A DNA stretch of 64,000 bases from CBDEFX01 sp965237635 (GTDB lineage: Bacteria > Chloroflexota > Dehalococcoidia > Lucifugimonadales > CAUZJF01): contig CBDEFX010000001.1 in the NCBI GenBank assembly GCA_965237635.1, positions 1,876,051-1,940,050 of the forward strand, written 5' to 3'. Numbering within the stretch: the first letter of the stretch is position 1; each line of letters opens with the position of its first letter. Position numbers and translations under genes: made by a program. Positions 31,421-38,429 of this stretch are shown in pieces. The notes beneath the pieces were generated by a model, which was given only the letters and a program-made list of their open reading frames with translations, did not search any database and had not been told where the DNA came from.

Positions 31421-33800
31421 ATGAACCTCGGAGATTTCATCGACACGTTCAAGGACGCCATTGCCAAGAGGGTGGTGGAGTCCTACCCGCCGCTCTACCG
31501 CCCCTCGGAGAACGGCGGCACGCTCCCCAGGCTGCTCCGCAAGCCCCTGGGGGCGCAGGCCGACGCCATCAGGGGCGCGGCCCTCTCCCTCAAGGCCCAC
31601 CGGGGCACCACGGTCGTCGGCGAGATGGGCACCGGCAAGACCTTCATCGGCGCGGCGGCGGCGCACATGGCGGGATTCGAGCGCATCCTCATCATCTGCC
31701 CGCCTCACCTGGTGCCCAAGTGGAAGCGGGAGGTGGAGATGACGGTGCCCGGCGTCCGCGCCGCCATCGTCGAGTCCATCACCGACCTGGAGCGGCTCCG
31801 CCTCTCCGTCGGCTCCGGCCCCCTGTTCGCGGTGATGAGCCGGGAGAAGGCCAAGCTGTCCTACCGCTGGATGCCCGCCGTGATACAGCGGTGGGCCACG
31901 TCCAGGGGAAGGCTCATACGGGAGGAGGAGACGGGGGAGCCCTTCCGGGTCCCCTGCTGCCCCGACTGCACGGCGCAGGTCGTGGACAAGGACGGCGTGC
32001 CGCTCACGGACGCCGACCTGAACCGCCGCAAGCACACCTGCGCCGGCTGCGGCGCCCCCCTCTGGCAGGCCGACAGGTCCGGCCCGGCCCGCTACCCGCT
32101 GGCCGACTACATCAAGCACCGGATGAAGGGCTTCTTCGACCTGCTGATCGGCGACGAGGTGCACGAGTTCAAGGGGCGCGGGAGCGCCCAGGGCATCGCC
32201 GCCGGCATCCTCGCCGACGTGTGCGGCAAGTCCCTCAGCCTGACCGGGACGCTCCTCGGCGGCTACTCCTCGACCATCTTCCACCTGCTCTACCGCTTCT
32301 CGCCGGAGATCAGGACGGAGTTCGGGCGTTCCGACGAGCACCGCTGGATACAGCGGTACGGCTTCGAGGAGGTCACCATCGGCAAGCCGGACGACGACGC
32401 GGTGGAGGACGGGCGCAACAGCCGTCGCCGCAGCTACCGCAAGGTGGTCAGGGAGCGGCCGGGCCTCGTTCCCTCCGCGCTGTTCCACATCATCGGCAAC
32501 ACGGTCTTCCTCAGACTGGCGGACGTTGCCTCCGGCCTGCCCGGACTACGAGGAGAAGATCCTCGTGTCCTCGATGGACTCGGAGGAGGACGCGACGGGC
32601 TACTCCCAGCGCACGGCCTACAACACCGTGTTCGAGGAGCTGCGCAAGGAGCTGGCGGCCGCCCTCAAGAGCGGCTCCAAACGGCTGCTGGCGACCTACC
32701 TCCAGACCCTATTGGCCTACCCGGACGGCTGCACCAGGGGGGAGACGGTCTTCGACCCCCGGAGCGGGGACGTCATCGTCCAGGTGCCGCCCCTGTCCGA
32801 GGAGAAGCTCTACCCCAAGGAGAAGGCGCTCGTCGACCTGGTGGCCGCCGAGCGGCTGGAGGGAAGGCGGGTGCTGGTCTACGTGACCCACACGGGGACC
32901 AGGGACATCACCGGGCGGATGGACGACATCCTCACCCGGCACGGGTTCAGGGTGGCGGTGATGAAGGCCGACGCGGTGGCCCCGAACCGCCGTGAGGCGT
33001 GGGTGGCCGACAAGGTGAAGGAGGGCATCGACGTCCTCATCTGCCACCCGCGGCTGGTGCAGACCGGCCTCGACCTCATCGACTTCCCGACCATCGTCTG
33101 GGACGAGACGGATTACAGCGTGTACGTCGTCCGGCAGGCGTCGCGGCGGTCGTGGCGCATCGGGCAGACCCGCCCGGTGAAGGTCGTGTTCATGAGCTAC
33201 CGGAACACGCTGCAGGCCGACGCGCTGAAGCTGGTGGCGAAGAAGATGCAGAGCTCCCTGGCCGTCGAGGGGGAGCTGCCGGAGGACGGGCTGGCCGCCT
33301 ACGGCGACGACGGCGACGACATGATGATGGCGCTGGCCCGCAAGATCGTCAGCGGTGACGAGGAGGACGAGGCCGAGACGATGGAGGAGGTCTTCGCCCA
33401 GGCCAGGAACGCCGAGAGCGAGGCCGAGGAGCTGCTGGTGGACGACGGCTGGAAGCCGGTGGAGATCGGGCCGGAGGCCGTCGCGGTCAACGGCAACGGC
33501 CACCACGCCAATGGCAACGGTCACGAGGCCATCGGGCCGACGGTCGAGCTCGTCCCGGTCAACGGCCGACACGCCAACGGCAACGGGAACGGCCACGCGC
33601 CCGCCCCGGTCAACGGGAACGGCAACGGCCACCACGACGAGGCCCCGGAGCCGCAGCAGTCGCTGTTCTCCTGGGCGGAGTTCATGGCCGAGGAGCCGGT
33701 GAAGTCGAAGGGCCGCAAGACCCAGGCCCCGTCACTGTCCCTGTTTGAGTGGGCGGTGGAACAGGAGCGGGAGGAAGAGCCGGTCGGCGCAGGTCGCTAG
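31421..33800 (+). pseudogene. SNF2-family helicase, broken by a frameshift
   Basis: DNA translocase, about 790 residues if repaired. The first frame (31421 to about 32524) has the P-loop VVGEMGTGKTFIGAAAAHMA, RILIICPPHLVPKWKREVEM, an inserted zinc site (CPDC ... CAGCGAP) and GDEVHEFKGRG (motif II). The second frame (from about 32525) has CPDYEEKILVSSMDSEED, RRVLVYVTHTGTRDITGRMD and RQASRRSWRIGQTRPVKVVF (motif VI). The switch lies near 32520-32526, and one extra base there explains it. The C-terminus is Asn/Gly/His-rich and has QQSLFSWAEFMAEE and LSLFEWAVEQ, like sliding-clamp peptides. Strong AAAGGAGG before the ATG. Either assembly error or real inactivation. Confidence 0.75.
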
Positions 33801-33817
33801 ACCGCAAAGACACGGGA

Positions 33818-33846
33818 GAGGCCGCCGCCAGTGGAGTGGCGGCCTC
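33818..33846 (+). terminator. GC-rich intergenic hairpin before the PRTRC cassette
   Basis: GAGGCCGCC (33818-33826) pairs perfectly with GGCGGCCTC (33838-33846), between the helicase stop and the ubiquitin-like gene. No T-run. It may separate the two parts of the operon. Confidence 0.5.
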
Positions 33847-33917
33847 CCCGCAGGTGGCTGAACGGGGCGCCGCCAACGAACGCAGCGAAACACTACACGC
33901 ACAAAGGAGATGAACCA

Positions 33918-34124
33918 ATGGCACGCATCTTTGTCTACGACGACCGCGAGTTCCCAGACCCCGACCCCCAGATGAGCGTCGACCAGGTGAAGGCGACCCT
34001 GTCCGACTTCTACGGGGAGATCGCCAACGCCTCGGTCAAGGAGACCAAGCGCGGAGACGACACCATCTACGAGTTCCAGCGGCGGGTGGGCACCAAGGGC
34101 GCCTTCACCCACCCCCGGCGCTAG
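33918..34124 (+). CDS. PRTRC protein C-like: prokaryotic ubiquitin-like protein, 68 aa
   Basis: Small beta-grasp-type modifier candidate. MARIFVYDDREFPDPDPQMS, VDQVKATLSDFYGEIANASV and YEFQRRVGTKG match the PRTRC-C/Prok_Ub pattern (PDP.P..S...V...Y..., then ...Y.F.R.VG.KG). Members I know usually end at that KG; here seven more residues (AFTHPRR) follow Gly61. AAAGGAGATGAACC sets the start at 33918, dismissing a longer frame upstream. It leads the cassette with E2-like, JAB and E1-like genes, so the product may be activated and attached to targets. Attachment itself has not been shown for this family as far as I know. Confidence 0.8.
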   Translation: MARIFVYDDREFPDPDPQMSVDQVKATLSDFYGEIANASVKETKRGDDTIYEFQRRVGTKGAFTHPRR

Positions 34125-34137
34125 AGGAGGGAGTCCG

Positions 34138-34368
34138 ATGGACAACCGGACATTCACCGGTCTGCTGGCGGCGACGCCTCCGGCGGGCCTCAGCATCCTC
34201 GAGCTCACGGCGGAGCTCACACGGCCCGACGGCTCCTTCGACTTGGACGCCGCGGCCGCAAGGCAGACGGAGGTGGAACTGGCCTGCGTCCAGGCCCAGG
34301 ACTACGCCGCGGCCACGGGGCGGCTACTGGAGGCGCTGCGATGGCAACTGCGGCCCCGGCGCAACTAA
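34138..34368 (+). CDS. Hypothetical protein of the PRTRC cassette, 76 aa
   Basis: No family recognised. Residues 1-40 include a TPPAGLSILELTAELTRPDG segment and the remainder is an Ala-rich helix (TEVELACVQAQDYAAATGRL). AGGAGG lies 9 bases before the ATG. The last 28 bases overlap the next gene, indicating coupling. It has no counterpart among the PRTRC names I recall; it could be a small subunit or chaperone of the cassette. Confidence 0.55.
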   Translation: MDNRTFTGLLAATPPAGLSILELTAELTRPDGSFDLDAAAARQTEVELACVQAQDYAAATGRLLEALRWQLRPRRN

Positions 34369-35186
34369 GCGGCCTGGCGAACCTGCTCCTGCGGCGTCCG
34401 CCGTCGCTGCGGGAGCTGGTCACGCTGGTCGGATACGCCCAGGACTACGCCTGGTTCGTGGGGCTGGTGCGCCGCCTCTTCCCCCAGGAGGCGGAGGCGG
34501 CGCTGGCGGCCCCCGACGTACGCGGGAGGGTGGAGCGCTTCGCCGGGCTCTTCGGGGAGCGGCACTTCCCCCTCTACGCGCCGTTCATCGAGTTCTGGAC
34601 GGAGGAGGAGGGGGAACAGCCTCCCTGGTCATGGCTGAGGCAGGGCATCCCCTTCGACCTGATGGGCTTCGGCTATGACGGCCTCCACGAGATGTGGGAC
34701 GGCTACCGCGAGGGGCTCTCGGCCATGGCCCTGCTGGTCAAGCCCGCCGACGCCTACTACGAAGGACCCGACGGGATACGGGTGGCCTGGCTGGAGTCGG
34801 CCGCCGAACGCATCCCGCAAGAGACATTGGAGAGGATCCCCCAAGGCGGCATACCCCTGGACGACCTCACCGAGGCGCTGAAGGGGACCGGGTTCGAGGG
34901 GGCGGCCCAGGCGTGCTCCTGGGTCCTTGCCGAGACCGGCAACTTCTTCCTCGACCACACCTATGAGGACGGGTCGTACGACGGCTTCGCCGACCCCTGG
35001 GAGGACGACATCATCCAGGAGGGGACGGAGGAGTGGCGCAAGGCCAGCGCCCTCATGGACGCGGTCAGCCGGTTGACCGACTGGCTGGAGGAGGACCTGC
35101 CGGGCCGCTTCGCCGAGATGCTGGACTTCGTCCTAGAGCGGCTCCCCAGTCAAGAACAAGAACAGGAGGACAACGACCATGACTGA
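34341..35186 (+). CDS. Hypothetical protein in PRTRC cassette, 281 aa (PRTRC-F position)
   Basis: All-soluble, acidic, aromatic-rich protein. Notable segments are GERHFPLYAPFIEFWTEEEG near residue 75, GIPFDLMGFGYDGLHEMWDG near 102, and FFLDHTYEDGSYDGFADPWE near 200. I do not recognise a domain. By position, between the Ub-like and E2-like genes, it corresponds to PRTRC protein F in other clusters, but I cannot confirm that by sequence. It overlaps both neighbours (28 and 8 bp), so it is co-translated with them. Possibly a target adaptor or scaffold. Confidence 0.6.
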   Translation: MATAAPAQLSGLANLLLRRPPSLRELVTLVGYAQDYAWFVGLVRRLFPQEAEAALAAPDVRGRVERFAGLFGERHFPLYAPFIEFWTEEEGEQPPWSWLRQGIPFDLMGFGYDGLHEMWDGYREGLSAMALLVKPADAYYEGPDGIRVAWLESAAERIPQETLERIPQGGIPLDDLTEALKGTGFEGAAQACSWVLAETGNFFLDHTYEDGSYDGFADPWEDDIIQEGTEEWRKASALMDAVSRLTDWLEEDLPGRFAEMLDFVLERLPSQEQEQEDNDHD

Positions 35187-35883
35187 TGCAGTCGATACGA
35201 CCCAATGGTCCCTGCCGGGTCCGGCGGACATGCCCAGGGACACGCTCCAGATGCAGCTGGAGGTCTACAAGGAGACCATCCTGCTGCGGGGGTTCGAGAA
35301 CGACGCCACCTGGGTACGGACCGTCTCGGCGGACGCAATCGCCAACGTGTTCACCCAGCACCTTGGGTTCTCTTCCGGTCTCCTACCGGATGAGGCCCTC
35401 TGGTGGAACCAGGGCGAGACGGGGCAGGTGGTGGCCCTCTGGAGGCCGCCGCAGGTCTGGTCGGTGGCCCTGCAACGGGAGGCGTTCAAGCCTCCCGACC
35501 GGCTCCGGCTTCCCATGCCGGGGCTGGTCTTCGTCTGCTCGCCGGGGCGCCCGCCCTGGGTCTACGCCGCAACGGAGCGGCCCTCCGACCCCGAGCAGAA
35601 GCTCTTCCGGGCCCCGGCCTTCAACGTCTTCAGCGACGGGCGGGTCTGCCCCGGAAGCCACCGGTTCCCGGAGGAGGTGGACCTGATACCGGAAGGCTTC
35701 TTCCAGTCCTTCTTCTCGCTGACCGGAGACACGCGGGACCGCTCGAAGAAGCGCCCCGACAACCTAGTCGCATTATGGGAGGAGCTCGATGGACAAACTG
35801 CGTACCCGACTGAGGACCTGGTTCCCCAGTGCACGGTGGGCCAGGCGATGGCGGTCTCCGAGGGGAGACGTGGCTACCGCTAG
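35179..35883 (+). CDS. PRTRC protein B-like: E2-type conjugating enzyme homologue, 234 aa
   Basis: Matches the PRTRC-B/Prok-E2_D family. The diagnostic block FRAPAFNVFSDGRVCPGSHR (residues 143-162) contains Cys157, the candidate thioester cysteine, preceded by PPWVYA. An N-terminal beta-rich half (MQLEVYKETILLRGFENDAT, VALWRPPQVWSVALQ) is family-like. It overlaps the upstream 281-aa gene by 8 bp and the JAB gene by 95 bp. In the expected scheme it would receive the modifier from the ThiF-like E1. No RING or other E3 is visible. Confidence 0.82.
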   Translation: MTDAVDTTQWSLPGPADMPRDTLQMQLEVYKETILLRGFENDATWVRTVSADAIANVFTQHLGFSSGLLPDEALWWNQGETGQVVALWRPPQVWSVALQREAFKPPDRLRLPMPGLVFVCSPGRPPWVYAATERPSDPEQKLFRAPAFNVFSDGRVCPGSHRFPEEVDLIPEGFFQSFFSLTGDTRDRSKKRPDNLVALWEELDGQTAYPTEDLVPQCTVGQAMAVSEGRRGYR

Positions 35884-36514
35884 CGCCGCGCCGGGGCCGG
35901 TGGGCTACCTGGTCAACCACCCAGGCGGCCTCGCGGGTGTCCACGGCATCGGCTACGACTACGTTCTGGGGGCAGGGGGCGTCTACGTCCAGTCCCAGGG
36001 CGCCCACCTGACGGCGCGGGTCCTGGCCGCCCCCTGCGAGGTGCGGGGGCTCGCTCCCGTGGCCGAGAAGCTGCAACTCACTCATGGCCCCATCCCGGCA
36101 AGCCTGTTCGAGCTGGGGCTGCGCTGGTTCCAGGACGACCCGGACACCGAGCGGCTCTTTGCGGTGCGCTGGGACGGGGACGGCTACCGGCTGGTGGTCC
36201 CCCCGCAGGCCGGGACCGCAACGAGACTCGCGTATCAGCCCCCCGCGGGCGTGGTCGCCGAGTTCCACTCGCACGGAAGCGCCCGCGCCTTCTTCTCGGC
36301 CACCGACGACCGGGACGAGCAGGGCTTCCGCATCTACGGGGTCGTCGGACGCCTCGACAACCCTCGACCGGAACTGCGTCTCCGGGTCGGCGTCTACGGC
36401 CACTTCGCTCTGGTGGACTGGCCCCAGGTGTTCGGCGGCCCGCAGCCAGAACTCCGGCTCATGAGCGAAGAGGCGGAGTCAACACGAGACACAAACCCAA
36501 CGACAGGGAGGTAA
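35789..36514 (+). CDS. PRTRC protein A-like: JAB/MPN metallopeptidase, 241 aa
   Basis: Zn peptidase expected to process or remove the ubiquitin-like protein. The JAMM signature is complete: EFHSHGSARAFFSATDDRDE has His160, His162, Ser170 and Asp173 (HxHx7SxxD), and GVVGRLD follows. The N-terminal 140 residues (GYLVNHPGGLAGVHGIGYDY) belong to the PRTRC-A-specific region. GGAGG lies 6 bases before the ATG at 35789, so I keep this start although it overlaps the E2-like gene by 95 bp; a GTG at 35870 is the alternative. The gene lies 6 bp before the ThiF-like gene. Confidence 0.85.
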   Translation: MDKLRTRLRTWFPSARWARRWRSPRGDVATASAAPGPVGYLVNHPGGLAGVHGIGYDYVLGAGGVYVQSQGAHLTARVLAAPCEVRGLAPVAEKLQLTHGPIPASLFELGLRWFQDDPDTERLFAVRWDGDGYRLVVPPQAGTATRLAYQPPAGVVAEFHSHGSARAFFSATDDRDEQGFRIYGVVGRLDNPRPELRLRVGVYGHFALVDWPQVFGGPQPELRLMSEEAESTRDTNPTTGR

Positions 36515-36520
36515 CAAAAG

Positions 36521-37336
36521 ATGCCCTACTACCTGGACAACGCGTTCCTGCTGGACAACCCCTGGATAACGGTGGTCGGCTGCGGGGGGACCGGCGGCTT
36601 CTTGGCCGAGGGCCTCTGCCGCCTCTTCCAGGGGCGGGAGGCCACCATCGTCCTGGTCGACCACGACCGTGTGGAGCCCCACAACCTGCTGCGCCAGAAC
36701 TTCTACGCAGAGGACGTGGGCAAATTCAAGAGCCAGGCGCTGGCCGACCGGCTGGCACGGGCCTACCGGCGTCCCGTCGGCTACTCGGTCTACGCCTTCC
36801 GGGAGGAGGACTCCGGCTCCGATGGGGGCCGCTACCCCGGCCTCCCCTCCTACGGGAACTCCCTGCTCATCGGCTGCGCCGACAACGCCGCAGCACGGCG
36901 GGCGATGGCGGAGTCCCTGCCGGGCGACCCGCGCCGGTGGCTCATCGACGCGGGCAACGACACCAACTGGGGACAGGTGCTCATCGGCAACGTCGCCGAT
37001 CGGGACTTTGGGGACGAACAAGCCTTCGCCGAAGAGACGTGCTACCTGCTGCCCGCGCCCACGGTCCAGCGCCCCGACCTGCTGACCGCCGTGTCCACCA
37101 CCCCGCCGGACGTGGACTGCGCGGCGGCCCTGGACCTCACCGACCAGGACCCGACCATCAACCAGATGATGGCGTCGCTGGTCTTACAGGTGGTCCGCCG
37201 CATGGCGGCGGGAACCTGCCCCTTCATGGGCCTCTACTTGGACATGGAGCAGGGCACGGTCACGCCGACCTACGCCACCCCGGAGACGGTGGCGCGGGTG
37301 GCGCGGTCCGACTCCGAGCCGGGGATGGCGTCATAG
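36521..37336 (+). CDS. PRTRC ThiF-like E1 adenylating enzyme, 271 aa
   Basis: Activates the modifier by adenylation. The nucleotide-binding loop is ITVVGCGGTGGFLAEGLC (residues 16-33), followed by VLVDHDRVEPHNLLRQNF (45-61) with the Asp and Arg contacts, GKFKSQALADRLARAY and LLIGCADNAAARRAM. Cys200 in PPDVDCAAALDLTDQDPTIN sits where the catalytic Cys is expected in E1-like enzymes. The length is that of stand-alone ThiF/PRTRC proteins without UFD domain. GGAGG lies 10 bases before the ATG. Ends the Ub-like cassette; the next gene is spaced by 52 bp. Confidence 0.88.
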   Translation: MPYYLDNAFLLDNPWITVVGCGGTGGFLAEGLCRLFQGREATIVLVDHDRVEPHNLLRQNFYAEDVGKFKSQALADRLARAYRRPVGYSVYAFREEDSGSDGGRYPGLPSYGNSLLIGCADNAAARRAMAESLPGDPRRWLIDAGNDTNWGQVLIGNVADRDFGDEQAFAEETCYLLPAPTVQRPDLLTAVSTTPPDVDCAAALDLTDQDPTINQMMASLVLQVVRRMAAGTCPFMGLYLDMEQGTVTPTYATPETVARVARSDSEPGMAS

Positions 37337-37388
37337 CGACCAACGCACATACACACATTCAGAGAAGCAACAAGGAGAGGAGAAACCG

Positions 37389-37772
37389 ATGCTTGACCAA
37401 GAAACAACCGCCACGACCGGCACGATCTGGCAGGACAACCACAGCGGGCTCCGCAGGCACAAGCTGATGACGAAGGAGCTGGGGGACACTATCCCCGCTC
37501 TCTACGCCAACGAGAACGTCGAAGACTACGACGCCGTCGTCGCCAAAGCCAAGCTATTCAGCCCCTACACCGGCTGGCGCTGGTACATCACCGAGTGGGA
37601 GTCCGAGACCGGACTGTGCTTCGGCCTCGTCGAGGGGTTTGAGACGGAACTGGGGTATTTCGATCTGACCGAGCTGGCTGAGGTAACCGTGTTCGGCAGC
37701 GTCCCCGCCGTGGAGCGGGACCTGTACTGGGAGCCGCAGACCCTCGGCGAGATCAGGAGACAGTCGCGGTAG
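37389..37772 (+). CDS. DUF2958 protein, 127 aa
   Basis: Matches the DUF2958 pattern: IPALYANENVEDYDAVVAKA, LFSPYTGWRWYITEWESETG, LCFGLVEGFETELGYFDLTE and ERDLYWEPQTLGEI. These small proteins are frequent in plasmid and ICE cargo, often beside PRTRC or DNA-processing genes; their role is unknown. The ATG follows GGAGAGGAGAAACCG. It may have been recruited as part of the cassette. Confidence 0.75.
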   Translation: MLDQETTATTGTIWQDNHSGLRRHKLMTKELGDTIPALYANENVEDYDAVVAKAKLFSPYTGWRWYITEWESETGLCFGLVEGFETELGYFDLTELAEVTVFGSVPAVERDLYWEPQTLGEIRRQSR

Positions 37773-37821
37773 ACACCCGCGGCGCAACGCAGTCTGAGAA
37801 GACCCACAGAGAGGAGCAACC

Positions 37822-38325
37822 ATGCCTGACGACAACGGAACGGAAGCAACCCGCTCGGACGGCCCGAGCGCAGACGACAGTCTCTTCGGCGAAGCGGCGG
37901 ACGACACGGAAGCCGCGGTTGCCGATGAGCAGGACGCCAACGAGGAGTCCGCACAGGACCCGCAGGGTTCCGACGCCGCCGGGGAACAGGCCGCTGGAGA
38001 CGAGACCGGCTCGTCCGAGGACCTGAAGGTCGTCGTGTCCATCAAGGGAGGCAGGGCTACCATCGGGGTGCAACGGCCCGCGTCGGACCCGCACATCGAG
38101 TCTTTCGATGACCCTGACCTGTCCGGGCTGACCCAGGAGGTCTCGGCGGTGATCGAAAGGGCGAGGGCCAGGTGGGAGGACGAACCGAAGCATCCGACGC
38201 ACGAGAGACCCGCTCCCCCGGCGAGGCGTCGGAACCGGCGGGAGCAGGGGACGGCGCAGGCCGCGTCCGCCGAGGGAGTGGCGGAACAAGAGCAGCAGCA
38301 ACCCGAGACGCTGAGGCTGTTCTAG
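37822..38325 (+). CDS. Acidic protein of the PRTRC cassette, 167 aa (tail probably truncated)
   Basis: Residues 1-65 are very acidic and low in complexity; residues 68-115 form a small alpha/beta patch (LKVVVSIKGGRATIGVQR then LSGLTQEVSAVIERARARWE) that I do not assign to a family, though PRTRC-E occupies a similar place elsewhere. The frame ends PETLRLF at 38325. Immediately downstream, in another phase, the DNA encodes GAEFKAEEPVGAGR, which resembles the end of the SNF2 helicase (SLFSWAEFMAEEPV and EEPVGAGR). So the original C-terminus probably read on into that motif and was cut by a small mutation near 38322. Strong GAGAGGAG before the ATG. Confidence 0.6.
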   Translation: MPDDNGTEATRSDGPSADDSLFGEAADDTEAAVADEQDANEESAQDPQGSDAAGEQAAGDETGSSEDLKVVVSIKGGRATIGVQRPASDPHIESFDDPDLSGLTQEVSAVIERARARWEDEPKHPTHERPAPPARRRNRREQGTAQAASAEGVAEQEQQQPETLRLF

Positions 38326-38380
38326 GGGCCGAGTTCAAGGCCGAAGAGCCGGTCGGCGCGGGACGCTGACCGCAGTAACA

Positions 38381-38414
38381 GGGGGAGGTCGTCGCAACGG
38401 CGACGGCTTTCCCC
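38381..38414 (+). terminator. Terminator-like hairpin after the PRTRC cassette
   Basis: GGGG (38381-38384) and GTCGTCGC (38389-38396) pair with GCGACGGC (38400-38407, one G-T pair) and CCCC after TTT (38411-38414). The last intergenic hairpin of the run before the insertion sequence. Confidence 0.5.
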
Positions 38415-38429
38415 TGCCCAGCCATGTAT

